Shown: positions 12,801-24,500, counted from the first letter of the stretch. The stretch is 64,000 nt of DNA from Pagrus major (GCF_040436345.1 NC_133218.1:20937570-21001569); one strand, 5' to 3'. Made by a program: numbers and translations. Notes: generated by a model from the sequence alone, not told the origin.

Positions 12801-14108
12801 TTTATTCATTTATCTATTTGCATTTCCTAGTTCTGGCAATTATTTTTCCTTCAACTGACCTCACAGTGTTTTAATTATGAGCCTCTACCAAATGATTTAC
12901 AGCAAAAGTACACATTAAAGTAAAATGAAATACATTTTGTATCTTGTAATGTATCTACCAAACAGTTTAGAAGGCCATTAAAGGGTTAAATGATAACTCC
13001 ACCAATTTTTACAGATGCGTAGAATAAAAAAGGGGATATCACTGGTTCTGCCATATTGATTTATACATTTTGTTTTTCATAGATGTGTAATGCTAGACAA
13101 GTGGAATGCTTTTCAAAACCTGATGCCTACATTACCCACAATGCAAGTAAGCCACTGAGTGACATCCCTTGAGGTACTTTATCAGATTACACGCAGCTAC
13201 CTCTGGAGCCACAAAAGGCTTTATACTACTTTTATCCACTTCGTACTTCCTAACACCTGTAAACACCTTAATGTGTAAAATTGGTGGAGTTGCCCTTTAA
13301 ACTAGGATCGACTATAGATAACTTTGTCATCTGCATACAAATTAATCGTTGGCATCTATAAGTTTCACCAAATTTCGTTTAATAACACAGAGAACAAAAA
13401 GGTCGTAATATAAAACTTTCTTGTACACTGTCTCCTTTTTCTTTGGCATCTTTGAGCTGCTCACCAGTTCAAATAATTTCAAGCAATCCTCCTACATTGT
13501 TTGTTTCATTAAGAGTATCAATAGAGCTGGTGTTTTGAGAGGGTTAGGGTTAGGGTTAGGGGTTACACCTCTTCATCATTTTCTCTGATTTCTCACTTCC
13601 CAGTACATTCTGTTCTGTTTGTACCTGAGCTCCCAGTTTTCCCTGCTTGATCTTCGGGATGTTGGTGTGTGTTGTGTCAAGTGTGTTAAGGTCCACTTTA
13701 TTGAGCTGATTGTTGAATTGCTTTCGAAGTTGCCAGGGCAGGTCGTTGTGGCTGAAAGTTCAGGAAGTAAAAGGTCACACACTCACAGAGCCTCTTTGAT
13801 CATAAACTGTGATTTCACAACAGGCAGGAAAACTGCTAGAAATGACCTCCAGAAGTGAGTTTTTACTACAGAAAGCATCATTTTTACTGCTGCTGTTCCT
13901 CATTATGACAAACAGCAGATGAAGTAATTAAGACCATCATGCAAAGCACATTTTTCTACATGCAAGAGGTTTCTACTCACCCATCAATGAGCGGGGTCTC
14001 AGACATCAGCTTGAGAGCTCTGGCCATATGTGGATCCTCAGCCGCGGAGATGGCGCAAGAACTTACCCACAGCGTGAGACATACAGCTGAGATGACCTTA
14101 GACAGCAT
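6891..14108 (-). CDS. dpep1: Membrane (GPI-anchored) dipeptidase, dpep1-like
   Basis: Complete zinc dipeptidase of 424 aa, which hydrolyses dipeptides (and, in known DPEP1, leukotriene D4 and cystinyl-bis-glycine) outside the cell. Exons in coding order: 14108-13981, 13751-13625, 11986-11854, 11770-11620, 10490-10421, 9897-9721, 8243-8159, 8044-7969, 7297-7162, 7082-6891. All joins are in frame with GT-AG borders. Residues 1-22 form a signal peptide ([18 protein letters not shown]). Zinc ligands expected for the family are present: His44 and Asp46 (DGHNDLPW), Glu147 (GVEGGHS), His220 (IDLAHV) and His241 (IFSHSSAY); Asp310 lies in GFGGDYDG. The C-terminus is a hydrophobic tail ([18 protein letters not shown]) after a small-residue region, as for GPI attachment. 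Length fits human DPEP1 (~411 aa). DPEP2/3 are the alternatives; the SLC22A31-like neighbour favours DPEP1. Confidence 0.93.
7119..7139. repeat. (GT)n microsatellite
   Basis: Pure GT run in the last dpep1 intron, close to the donor at 7161. Confidence 0.9.
7392..7941. mobile_element. MITE-like element in dpep1 intron
   Basis: Left end TTAAAGGTCCAGTGTGTAG and right end, read inverted, TTAAAGGTCCAATGTGCAG, so terminal inverted repeats of about 19 bases with few differences, 550 bases apart. No open reading frame of transposase type inside. Target duplication not evident. Such ends are common in percomorph genomes. Confidence 0.7.
8750..8864. repeat. Fragment of 'gtacttaagtac' fish repeat
   Basis: Phrases 'ctgtacttaagtgcaatttt' and 'ccactccactacg...attgtactttttat' match a repeat also seen at 12270-12375. 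Noncoding. Confidence 0.45.
8865..9451. mobile_element. hAT-like non-autonomous element with nested repeat
   Basis: Right end inverted reads CAGTGGTTCCCAACCTCAGG, a typical hAT-type terminus. Left end TAATTGTTCCCAACAG matches it in GTTCCCAAC. An AT-rich repeat copy (about 8945-9225) sits inside. Flanking 8-mers do not match well, so the boundaries are tentative. Confidence 0.5.
12270..12375. repeat. 'gtaaccaagtacatttactc' fish repeat
   Basis: Noncoding intron segment with 'aagtacatttactcaatgac', 'gtacttaagtgaagttt' and 'tttacttgagtattttc', typical of a highly repeated fish sequence. Related to 8750-8864. Confidence 0.5.
12616..13301. mobile_element. Inverted-repeat element, nested copy inside
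   Basis: Left end TTTAAAGGGTAACCCCACCA then ATTTTACACATTAA. The right end, inverted, gives TTTAAAGGGCAACTCCACCA then ATTTTACACATTAA. A third, internal end (ATTAAAGGGTTAAATGATAA then CTCCACCAATTTTTACA) starts near 12978. So a second element of the same family, 12978-13301, lies within or against the first. It occupies dpep1 intron 2. Confidence 0.75.
13539..13562. repeat. Short interstitial telomere-like repeat
   Basis: Three to four units of GGGTTA in dpep1 intron 2, about 60 bases downstream of exon 2. Too short to indicate a chromosome end. Confidence 0.8.
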
Positions 14109-14145
14109 TTTTCAAACTTTGACACACCGTTAAATGTTCCGCTCT

Positions 14146-14175
14146 TCTTTCTTTCTTTCTTTCTTTCTTTCTTTT
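14146..14175. repeat. (TTTC)n microsatellite at dpep1 5' flank
   Basis: TTTC tetranucleotide run beginning about 38 bases upstream of the dpep1 start codon, so it lies in the 5' UTR or core promoter. Confidence 0.85.
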
Positions 14176-14179
14176 TTTC

Positions 14180-15819
14180 TTCTTTCTGATTTGCCAATCG
14201 CTAACCTTTTAAGTTGTGTTCCTCAAACTCGTGCAGATTCTCATTCGAGTTTTCTCTCTGTGTGATTTTTGGCTTTAAACATCAACTCTGCTCATTGCTC
14301 CTCCTTTTTCTTTTGTCTGTTTCTAATTACAGTGTCAGCAGTCGTAAAAACAGAACAGTAGCTTCAACATTCTCACAATCTCTGCAGATGTTGCAGGTTA
14401 ATGAATAATGCACTTTCAAGTTTACAACATATAATATAGATAATTACATGTGTCATTCCTGTGGCCTTGGAAAAACAATTTCCCCGCAACTGCTAGGCAG
14501 AACCAGCACTTTAACTATCCTTACTGTGAAGGAGAGTGATTGTGAGTTTCATACAAAGTTAGCCTACTTTATGAGTTGGAGTACTTTTAATATGTATGCT
14601 TTACAGTAAGAGTTTTTCTTTATAATGATTCTGGTTCTGAGTTACTTTGACAGTTTATACAGCAACTGTACACCAACATACTGCTATATCACAGTAATCT
14701 GACAGGTATTTTGCAGTCCGGTGTGGAGATTTGACTCAGAGCCACACACCCACCGCAGGGGATGAAGTAGGATCTTGTCTTTGAGCCCTTGTGAACTTTA
14801 GACACACAAAACACAACTTCAAAAATAGATCTGGAGGTAAAACAAGGTACACTGTATTCAGGAAATTTGATATGATATATTAAACGACTAATATAGATTA
14901 AACTACAGATTATTTTCTCACTCAATCATTTAGTCTGTAGAATGTTAAAGCTTTTATAATTATTAATAATAATATATTTTTTTCCAAAAGTCAAGGTATT
15001 CATTGTACTATCATAAAAGACAAGGATATGTAAATATATAAACATTCACATTTGAGAAGCTGAAACAAGTTAATTTTAGTCATTTTTCAAAAACTGTTGT
15101 ACATTATTTTTCTGTAAATCAACTAATCAATAAATAGACTAATGATTTCAGCTCTAATATTGTAGTGATAGTACATTGTTCCTTTCTTATCAATAATAAA
15201 GTCGTTATTGAGAGGAAATAAGATAACAATCAGAGGCTGGTGGGGATTACAATTAAGTATTAACTTAATGTTGAGATTTAATGAATGACAATGTTATCAC
15301 TTTGTGAGTTCCTGTCATGATGTGTTGCAGCTGATATAAAGACCAGAAAATAACCTGGTGATGTGGTGAACAGTGTTTTTCTTAATGATTCTAGAGTGTT
15401 CAGATCAAAATATGACAAAAAAAAAAGACAGAATGCACCAATGATTCTGATTCATCAAGGAAGTAAATATACAAATGAAACATTAGTTTCTCTTGTCTAT
15501 AACATACAGAACAACAGATGAGATGATCTTCGGTGAGGTGTCAGTTATGAAAGCACTAATTTATTGCCCCCATTATCAACTTCACCCTCTTATCTTACAA
15601 AGCTGATTCTCCGATTAGTCAATAAAGATGATGGACTCCGATACATGACGCCCACTTCACCAGGTCAAAGTGTTAAATAAAACGTATTGTGATGCAGTGC
15701 TTTACAGTCTTTATTTATTTAATACTTTCCACCAGATTTCAGTAAATATGGTAGATTGTTGATGAGTCACAACAAAAATGAAGTGCGTTCAATTTGTATC
15801 AAATGCTTCCTAAAATAAC

Positions 15820-15822
<3 letters not shown>
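14180..15822. other. Gene-free spacer between dpep1 and sult5a1-like gene
   Basis: AT-rich noncoding sequence upstream of both divergent genes. It contains a diverged copy of the AT-rich 'cgattaat' repeat near 15040-15165. No exon, TATA-like core or RNA gene was recognised. Confidence 0.5.

Positions 15823-15905
<83 letters not shown>
15823..15905. repeat. (AT)n microsatellite
   Basis: About 41 uninterrupted AT units immediately before a Tc1-like transposase relic. Confidence 0.95.
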
Positions 15906-15908
<3 letters not shown>

Positions 15909-15929
15909 AGCTCTGACCTGTCAAGACAT

Positions 15930-16250
15930 TGACTTAAGACCTCTGAGGGTGTCCTGTGGTGTCTGGCACCAGGGCGTTTTATAGTGGATCCTCTGGGTCC
16001 TGTATGTTGGGGGGTGGGGCCTCCATGGATCAGACCTGCTTCAGCACATTTTACAGATGCTCGATCAGATTGGGATCTGGGGAATTTGGAGGCCCAGTCA
16101 ACACCTTGGGCCCTTTATTGTGTTCCTCAAGTTGTTCCTGAGCAGTGTTTGTGGTGTGTCAGGGCACATTGTCCTGCTGGGGGGCCACTGCCATCGGGTA
16201 GTGCTGTTGTGATGAAGTGTAGTCTTTCAATACGCTGCAGACCAAAGGAA
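15930..16250 (-). pseudogene. Tc1/mariner-like transposase relic
   Basis: Read on the minus strand with frame changes, the segment recalls the C-terminal part of a Tc1-like transposase: a degraded 'DN(A)PCHT' region near 16160-16190 and a 'PPNSPD..PI' region near 16050-16080. Stops and frameshifts interrupt it. No terminal repeats were found. Identity is by recollection of the family's motifs. Confidence 0.55.
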
Positions 16251-16948
16251 TTACAGCTCCTCTGCTCTGGGAAATTGTCATTCTCTGAACAAAACACTAT
16301 TGATCATGTGATACCTCCTGCACCACCACCCATATGGAAATTCTGATTAATGGGACAGATACAAACAAACCGTCAAACAGATCACACAGCACACTAGAAA
16401 CAAACACTACACGGTTAATTAATTATATTTTTTCTTTTTCTTTCCCATCAATCTGGCTTTTATAAGAACAGATGGATAATTGTTTCTTGATAACTTTATT
16501 GTTCATTCCTGTTTTGCTCACTAAGTGATGTAAACAACCGTTCCAAATTTCAGACTCACCTGTTTTATTGATGTTTTTCCTCTATCCTTTAATAATGGCT
16601 CTTTTAAAATAAAACAAACGCATAAAACAGTACAATTCAGACACCAAATGTATGATTGACATTTGAAAGAATTAAATGATTTAAAATTTATTTTAGTCGA
16701 TGTCAGCTCAGTGTTACAAGCTAGGGAAGAAAATTGTTGCAGGTCGTTCATCAGTATGCAAGAAACACCCACTAGGTGACTCACAGTCGAGGAGACCCAT
16801 TTCCTCTTTTTTCAACTAAAGCCATCGTGTTCTTTACTCGATGGGGCAAAAAAAAAGAGGCACGAAGGGACAGAGTAGAGAGACAGAAAGGCAAATCACA
16901 AAAAAAAAAATCACAGGGAGGTTAACACTAAAGGAAAAGTGGTAAAGC

Positions 16949-16956
16949 TATAAAAG
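16949..16956 (+). promoter_or_regulatory. TATA box of sulfotransferase gene
   Basis: TATAAAAG lies 48 bases before the ATG at 17004, which leaves room for a start site about 30 bases downstream and a short 5' UTR. Confidence 0.65.
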
Positions 16957-17003
16957 ACGGACAGACAGACACCAGCAAGTACTTATAGATATCACGGTTG
17001 GAT

Positions 17004-19879
17004 ATGTCCAGGATGGATGTCATAGAAGTGTTTAATGGTATTTTGTTTCCTGGACATCTGCACACCCAGGATTCCTTGGAAATTGCTCTAAAATTTCCAT
17101 TTCAGGACATGGATATCCTCATAGCCTCCTATCCAAAGTCAGGTAAGAAGAGAACACGAACGGATCAGGATTCTCGAGTGAGTTAAAGCGTGATGGAAGT
17201 TACCATGTTGAGTGCCTCACTGCAGAAATAACGCCTCATTCCATTTAAGTATGTGACACTACTACGGCTGGCATTATCTTCAGAGTTTCTTTTTGGTTTT
17301 GCTGTTTTTATGAACAGATTCAATAAAAAGTTGATGTCATAGATGCTTCTCTCGTTTCTCTCAACAGGCACCACATGGATGCAGGAAATTGTGACCCTCA
17401 TATCCAATAGAGGAGACCCACACTTGTCTCAAACTGTCCCAAACTGGGCTCGGGCTCCTTGGCTTGAGCAACATTATTTTGCTGCGGTACTGGAGGCTTC
17501 ATCCATCACACCTCGAGTCATCACCACACACCTGCCTCATCACCTGCTGGGCCCGGCCCTCCAGAGCTCCAAAGCCAAGGTCATATATATAAGTTTAGGC
17601 AACTGTTCGGACCACAGTCTAAGTTCTATGTAGCGATAGAACAATAAATCGGCCAGGTCAATATACAGGCTGCGATTAGTTAGAGGTGTTCTGTAGCTGT
17701 ATAGGTATCTTGGTCGGTAAGTGTCAAGATTTTGCAGTACAAAAATCTAAAGGGGCTCTATGTCACAATTTGTAGTCATTTAGATGTATTAATCACTTTT
17801 TTAATGGCCGTATGAGAGCAGATTGTAACGTGATGTGAAAAATGAGACCTTCCACCACCTTTGTGACTTTATGCACATTCTCGAGTGTCTCATCTCACTT
17901 CCTCTCTGCTCCGCTTACAGAGAGCAACAGTAGCTAACGTTAGTTTAGAAATGGAGTCCGCTGATGTAAACTCCCACACAAAGCAAACTACATTTAATAT
18001 ACTATGAACTGGGACAAGCTTAATCTTTTACTGACTTACTAAGCTACTTACTTACTTAACTAACAATGTGGTAGTTTGGGTTTTAGCACAAAGCATAAGA
18101 AACAGTGTCACCATTGCATTCTTTGTCCACCAGAAAGTGCAGATACTTAGATTTTTCAGCTGTAAAATGTCCTGCTCTGTATGTGTCTTGGTTAAAAAAC
18201 AAATCTAAAGGTTACAGATAAAGGATTATTATGTGTATTATATGCGATTACATCAAAAAATTGTCTAAAGAAGGGCTTGGGTCTGAAACGTCACACGTGG
18301 AGGTAATTAATGTTAATGGGAGCATTATCTAGTGTGCAGACTCTGTGGGGTCAATATATTGTTATCAGAAATTGTCAAACTCCCAAATATCAATGGTACA
18401 GTACAAACACTCTCTCACTGTTGCTCTGTGTCCTCTCACAGGTCATCTATGTGAGCAGAAATCCCAAAGATGTGTTGGTGTCCTTTTATCACTTCCACAA
18501 AATGGCCAACTTCCTCCCTGAGCCCGGCACATTTCCAGAGTTTTTACATCGATTCCTGGAGGGCACATGTGAGTTGACATCAAGAAAAAAGATACATTTT
18601 TTAATGTCTTGTAACGATAGCTGACTTCATGTAATTTGATGGGATGTACAGTATATTGTCACATTCATTTGTTTCAGTGTCGTACGGATCTTGGTTTGAC
18701 CACGTTAAAGAATGGACCAGTCAGACAGCAACGATGAGCAATCTGCTTCACATCACCTATGAAGAGATGTCGCTGGTAAAGGAGAATTGATCCATGATTC
18801 TCATGGATTATTTTCACAGTCGATTAATCTATATAATGTCAAAAATTACTAAAAAAAATCCCTGAGCTCAAAGTCAAATCTAGACATTTAAGAACCAGCA
18901 GTTTGACACAAGTGACTGAACTGATTCATCGATTATCAAAATAGTTGACAAATAATTTTCTCCCAATCGATGTATCATTGATCAAATAAGTGTTGCAGCT
19001 CTATCTGTTAGTAGAGGTTTATTCATGGTGTAAATTGTTTACATTGCAGTAATTTGCTCAAACTGAGCTTACCTTCAAAACATAACCTCAAATCTCACAT
19101 CAGATGAAATGAATATTTATTTAGCATTTTAAAAAAGCTGTTGCGCACTACTCACATGCAACAGTCATTTCACTGTAGCAATCCAAATTTTATTTCACTG
19201 ACTGCTTCTTTTTTTAAATGATATTAATATCATTACTGTCTTCGTCCTGCTATCAGGACCTACATGGCACCATCAAGAGGGTGAGCTCTTTCCTACAATG
19301 TCCGCTGGTGGAGGACGAGGTCAACAGCTGTGTGAAACACTGCAGCTTCAGCAGCATGAAAGACAACAAGATGGTCAACTACACCCTGATCGCTGGAGAG
19401 ATAATGGACCACGGCAAAGGCTCCTTCATGAGAAAAGGTGGGGCTCTGATTGATTATATGCAGATAACTCACTCTTGATGATTGACAGTTTGCCTATGTC
19501 TCACAATATATGGTTCAAATATTAAGCATTAATTGAATAAGCATATTTCCAAAAATGTCAACCTATTCCTTTAAAAGGGTTTGTTCACAAACGAGTCAAC
19601 AGGTCTATATTGAAAATCATGATCAGCTGAGAAGAACAAAAATGCTTTTTTGTGCTTTAATTATTAAAATACCCTTATTTGACATTTAATAAACTATAAT
19701 AATCCTTTTTGCTTCACTACTTGTTCCCTTTCTACAATTCAGGTAAGATTGGAGATTGGAAAAACATGTTCACAGAGGAGCAGAATCAATATTTCAGAAG
19801 TGTCTTCAAGTCCAAGATGCAGAACTGCACTTTAGAGTTTGTGTGGGAGGAGCAAGATAAAGAGGAGACACACGGCTAA
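17004..19879 (+). CDS. sult5a1: Cytosolic sulfotransferase (sult5a1-like)
   Basis: Complete 297-aa SULT enzyme that transfers sulfate from PAPS to small hydroxyl- or amine-bearing acceptors in the cytosol. Exons: 17004-17142, 17368-17579, 18442-18568, 18678-18775, 19257-19437, 19743-19879; all joins are in frame. ATG 17004 is the first ATG after the TATA box. Motifs: 5'-phosphosulfate loop YPKSGTTW at 43-50, catalytic His101 (TTHLP), 3'-phosphate site R123 and S131 (SRNPKDVLVSFYHF), and RKGKIGDWKNMF at 251-262. Exon 2 ends at AAG followed by GTCATA, a weak donor, yet exon 3 continues exactly (SKAK/VIYVSRNPKD). A polyadenylation signal is at 20129. The SULT5A1 assignment comes from a remembered link of this subfamily to the Dpep1 region in mouse; SULT2- or SULT3-type is the alternative. 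Confidence 0.92.
17747..17961. repeat. Dispersed repeat, shared with 5661-5955
   Basis: Second copy of the repeat at 5661-5955, in sulfotransferase intron 2: 'ctatgtcacaattt', 'gtgatgtgaaaaatgag', 'gtgactttatgcac', 'tctcgagtg', 'tctctgctccgcttacagag'. Confidence 0.7.
18800..19005. repeat. AT-rich 'cgattaat' repeat copy
   Basis: Contains 'cagtcgattaatctat', 'tgattcatcgattatcaaaa' and ends 'gttgcagctct', in sulfotransferase intron 4. Same family as 4760-5015. Confidence 0.6.
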
Positions 19880-20128
19880 TGAACGAATCCCACTGAAGAA
19901 CAAGGAACTGTGAACAAAGCTAGATATCATGTCGCATCCCGTGAGATGGATCACAGGTGGATGGTTTTCTCCAAGTTGTAGTTTAGATACCAGCTGTATA
20001 AAGCCTACAAACATGCAGTGAAATGATGTAAAACTTCAAATGTTACAGGAAACACTTTGAGACACGCAACGTTCACACCCTGTGTGCATGATGCATTCAA
20101 TGTTTTGATGCGATATACTGTATGTGTG

Positions 20129-20134
20129 AATAAA
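20129..20134 (+). terminator. Sulfotransferase polyadenylation signal
   Basis: AATAAA, 250 bases after the stop codon at 19879. The first canonical signal on this strand after the gene. Confidence 0.7.
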
Positions 20135-20920
20135 AATTGGATCAATGAAATCTTCTTACGGTTGACCATGATTTCTTGTTAATGATTTGCTGTTTGGTGC
20201 AGAACGAGTGGCACTTAAGGTTGCTAATGTGCAGTACGAGCAAATACAATAAATTGACAGTCACGTAAGCAGCACAACAACGAGCAGAGGGGGAAGGACA
20301 GGTCAAAGGTTTTCATATAAAGCTCCTCGTCCAGAGGGCTGAGCCGTCCTTGTGCGTCCTGTCACTTCACACACCCAAAGAAAGGTGTTGTTACCCTCCA
20401 GTTTCCATGCACTGGAGAGCTATAATCGAATCCTATTGTGTGTGTTTAAGAGCGAACATACGGTACAGAGTGTGCAGAACACACTGCACTCTGTGACGGC
20501 AAGGACCCATCTAGACCATTAATCCCCAGAGGCTTACAACTGACATCTAATTGAGGCATTCATGATTATATGATGTAACTTATATCCCACAATAAAGACG
20601 GTGTGAAGAAGTCAAGTGTTCCAAAATCTAACAAATATTTCTATTAGCAGAGGTCCAAACTTTTGGATCTCCATGCTAAATAGAATCACATGGATGTGTG
20701 CATATTCTTTTTGCATTGTTGTTTGAATTCAATCTGGATTTAAAATTACTTCTAAGATAATGAACCAAATTCATGTCCTCTATTTAAACATGTTGTTGTT
20801 AAAGTAACAGTTTGTAATGTTAGTAAACGCATGTTTGTTTTCTTGCTGAGATTTAGATGAGAGGATCATCCCCATCTCATGTCTACACAGTTAATATGAA
20901 GCTACAATCGGGAGATGGTT
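20135..20920. other. Gene-free sequence after sulfotransferase
   Basis: AT-rich spacer with no supported gene, RNA or repeat structure. Confidence 0.5.
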
Positions 20921-20922
20921 AA

Positions 20923-21515
20923 TACGGAAGCCCTAAAGGGCCATGCATTCATACATTTTATTTCCTCCGTTTTCCCGTGATAACGAGTTAATTTCATTTG
21001 TTTTCTCGAGATCTCGAGTTATTATCTCGAAATAACAACTGCCATTTTCCCGAGATAACGGGATAATTTTCTCGGGATCTCGAGATAACGAAATTTTGTT
21101 TTCCCGAGATAATGATATAATTCATTTGAGATGTGTATATTATCTGTAATAGCAAGGCATAATGCTATTTCAGCCCGTGTCAGGCCTTGATTGAAAAGAT
21201 ATGTGATGCGGTGACCGATATGCTCCTGCTCCTCTGACATTGCTACACTGAATGATGTTTCCTGCAATGATTTAATATACTACACTATCGTTTTGTTTTC
21301 TCAAGATCTCGAATTAATTATATCGTTATCTCGGGAAAACAAAGTTTCGTTATCTCGAGATCTTGAGAAAATTATCCCGTTATCTCAGGAAAACGGCAGT
21401 TGTTATTTCGAGATAATGACTCGAGATCTCGAGAAAACAAATGAAATTAACTTGTTATCACGGGAAAACGGAGTAAATAAAATGTATGAATGCATGGCCC
21501 TTTAGGTCTTCCGTA
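20923..21515. mobile_element. Long palindromic (foldback) transposon-like element
   Basis: Both ends carry TACGGAAG(A)CCTAAAGGGCC then ATGCATTCATACATTTTATTT in opposite orientation, followed inward by matching arms rich in TCTCGAGATCTCGAG and CCCGAGATAACG words. The arms are about 200 bases each around a unique core of about 140 bases (21115-21295). Flanks include TTAA on both sides but not flush with the ends. The core, read on the minus strand from 21267, encodes a short helical segment with 'GLTRAEIALCLA', which resembles a helix-turn-helix; it may be a remnant of a parent transposase. Confidence 0.8.
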
Positions 21516-24500
21516 GATTAACTTAGTTTAGAGTAAAGTCTCTAAACAATGTGGAAAAAGCTAGCCTGGATCTGTCCTCCGCCTACTATCTCTTGACCAA
21601 GAGAAGTGACTTCCTGAAGTCTGCTGTTTAACTGACAAGCAACAAGAGGCAGGCTAGCTGCCAGTTTCCCAAGATGCAGCAAAGTTACACACATGTATGA
21701 ATGTGCAGTACCATAAAAGGGCAATAATGACAGGAACAATGCCCAAATTGCACTCACATATTTAAAAAACGTGATCCTGGGTACAGATAGTCCCCACAAT
21801 TACTGCTGAGACTCAGGCCAGGATGTTCTGTTGAGCAACACAATCTTGTTCTCAAGGTGCTTGATAAGCATTTGAATGTCAGACTTTTGTTTCTGACGAC
21901 AAGGCTTCAGTTGTTTAGATGTGTGTCATAACCTTTTATCTCCTAACAGAGGGGGCGTTTCAGCTGTGTGCAGATCATTTGAATAATCAAGTTTAAGCAG
22001 CAGCAGCAGCTCTAGTCTGTGTTTGTTTGGTGCCTTACATAAACAGCCATCGAGCTTATTTTGGATGTTATCGCTGTGTGTCTGTGTGTATTTCATGTGT
22101 GTGTGCAAGGATCTGTGTATTTGCTCATGTGTACTGACTTGTGTGTGTGTGTGTGTGTGTGTATTTGATTAGTGATCCGGCCTAATTCGAAAGAAATGAC
22201 ATTCAAACTCGAGCTCGTGAAACCTTGGAGATGATTGTCTGTCGTCTTTTCAGAACATGGTGTGAGAGCCTGTTTCATAAAAGAATCATTATTCCAGCCT
22301 GAGGATTTAGTTTGAGGCCAGCCAGAGGTGCACGTCTGTAAAGTGGATTCAGCTGTTCAGGAAGCCCACTGAAGGACGAGCTGAATGACAGGGGGGTGAA
22401 GAACACAGTGCTCTCTGCTTTTGTGAATCGTATAGAAGAGTCAAATTAATTTGAGGCATATTTTCTATTTGCTATTTGTCTCTTTCTCTTCTCTCACCGT
22501 CTGTCACTAATCTGTGTGATTTTTGTTAAATGTGCACTGAGTATTCAAGCTGACATGGGCTCCAATGTGCGGTTTTATCGCTGATACTAATGCCCACGTG
22601 TGGTCACACACACATACTTTATTGTAGCATCCACCATCTCTGTTGTCCACACACGCTCACACATCTCAGCCATGTGAGAAGCCTCTTCACACCTCTCTAT
22701 ATATCTGGCTTCAGACTCTGCTGAGGGGAAGGAGGTTGAAGGGTAAAGCTGGCGTCAGTGTTGATGGCCTCAGATCATGAAGGTTCAAACAAAACCACAC
22801 ACTTTTCAAATTTGGGAATTTTTTCAAGTTGTTATGAATTAGTATTTATGTTGTTGACCTGTTTTGGATGGGAGAGTTTTAGCAATGTTCTCAGACCAAA
22901 TCATTAAATCATTACCTTTAACATTACGGCAAAGCAACTGTATTCACCAGTTAAGTATTATGTGCATTCTTTATCAATAAGACCCACACGTTAATACTCT
23001 GCTCAGGTCGAAGCTAAAACTCATTAACCCATAAGAATTTAAAAAAATAAAAGTGCTCCCACCCTGACAGGTGCAACGTAGGCCTATTTTCCTGCACATC
23101 CAAATCAAACAAGGGCGGGTACAAAGTCGAAAGGGAGCAAAACACACTGCAGAGCTCCGATGTCCATTTATTTGACACTATTTGAAGTAGTGAAATTTCC
23201 AGCAACATTGTTCCTTATCATCTCTTCATGACGAGAGCACCAGTGCACACTTTGCATTGTCTTTTAGAGACTTAAATTTAAACACATTCTGAACAGTACC
23301 CCCATAAATTATTTGAAAAAACTACCAGCAAACTAGGCTCTTTAAAACTTGTTTATGGAGATCTTTTCAACAGACGTTCAAAAGACAATGTTAGTAGATA
23401 GATAATAGCTCTGTAGCTACAATCCTTCTACTTCAACACCTGTTATGCATCATCTTATATTCACTGTATGTAACTTATCATAGAGTGGTCAAATATTTGA
23501 TGACACAAGTAAGAAAATACCTGGAGGTTTGATAATGTCTATAAAAACAACATGATGAATGTGACTCCTCTAACCACTAGGTGGCCTTGTTTCGTCAGTA
23601 TGCATCCCTCTGGCAGAGTGGAGGCATTTTCCAAGGTTTCTTCACCTGCCTGGATGCATCAACCTGTCTGTAGGCCTTAGATAGGTCTTAAAGGTAGACC
23701 AATTTTACACATAAAGGTCAGTTTAGTCATCATGAAGAATGCAAGTCAGCCTGTGCTGTGGCGCTGGAGTCTGGGAAAATTACTCAACAACATTTGGGTA
23801 ATATTAGCTTCAAGACTACAGGTTTTTGATAGAAAGGTACTCAAAATCAGGGTATTCTGGCTTTTTCGGATCCAGTTTTAACCATTTTAATCGTGTCTGT
23901 CTCTAGCAGTTCCCCCAACTTTATGGAAGTTTAATCATTAATCATCTTTTTAGGACAGTTAAGTAACACTGCCTCTAAAGAATCACCTATAAGAGGCAGA
24001 AGGCCTAGCCAGTATTGGAACAACAATGTAGAAGGTGCAATCAACCTTTGACTTTGTTGATCCTGCAGTAGACTCGTAGACTCCACCTGAAACTGATAAC
24101 TCTTTAGTTCAATGTGTGAAAAAGCAGCTCCGTCAAAGCTGCATCAGTCTTCTTGTCGTTATTGTTAAATGAGGAGGAGGAGGGCTGCATTTCTACGGAG
24201 CTGCTATTGAAAGCGTGCTGACCTTTTCTATGTTGCTGTTGTATGTCAACATGACAACCCATGAAAAGATACTGCTGGAGAGGGTTGTGGGCACTATAAA
24301 ATTCTCACTACTACATCTATTCATGAAAGCAGAATTGCCGTGACAGCACAGAAATTATTCTTCAACAACCTCTAAAATAAGGAACATCAGTAGCTTTACT
24401 TTTATTTATACTGTAAGGCAGCCGAACACACTGTGTATGTAGCTTCTTAAACTATATACGAATTATCAGCCCAGACGACAGGATATTATGTTAACAGTTA

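Noticed and set aside
13539-13562. Telomere end
   Set aside because: Only 3-4 TTAGGG units inside a dpep1 intron.
14689-14925. 78-codon minus-strand frame upstream of dpep1 as an extra exon
   Set aside because: The dipeptidase already has a full signal peptide from 14108, and this frame shows no homology.
20923-21515. CRISPR-like repeat array
   Set aside because: The repeated CTCGAG words are mirror arms of one palindrome, without regular spacers, in a vertebrate genome.
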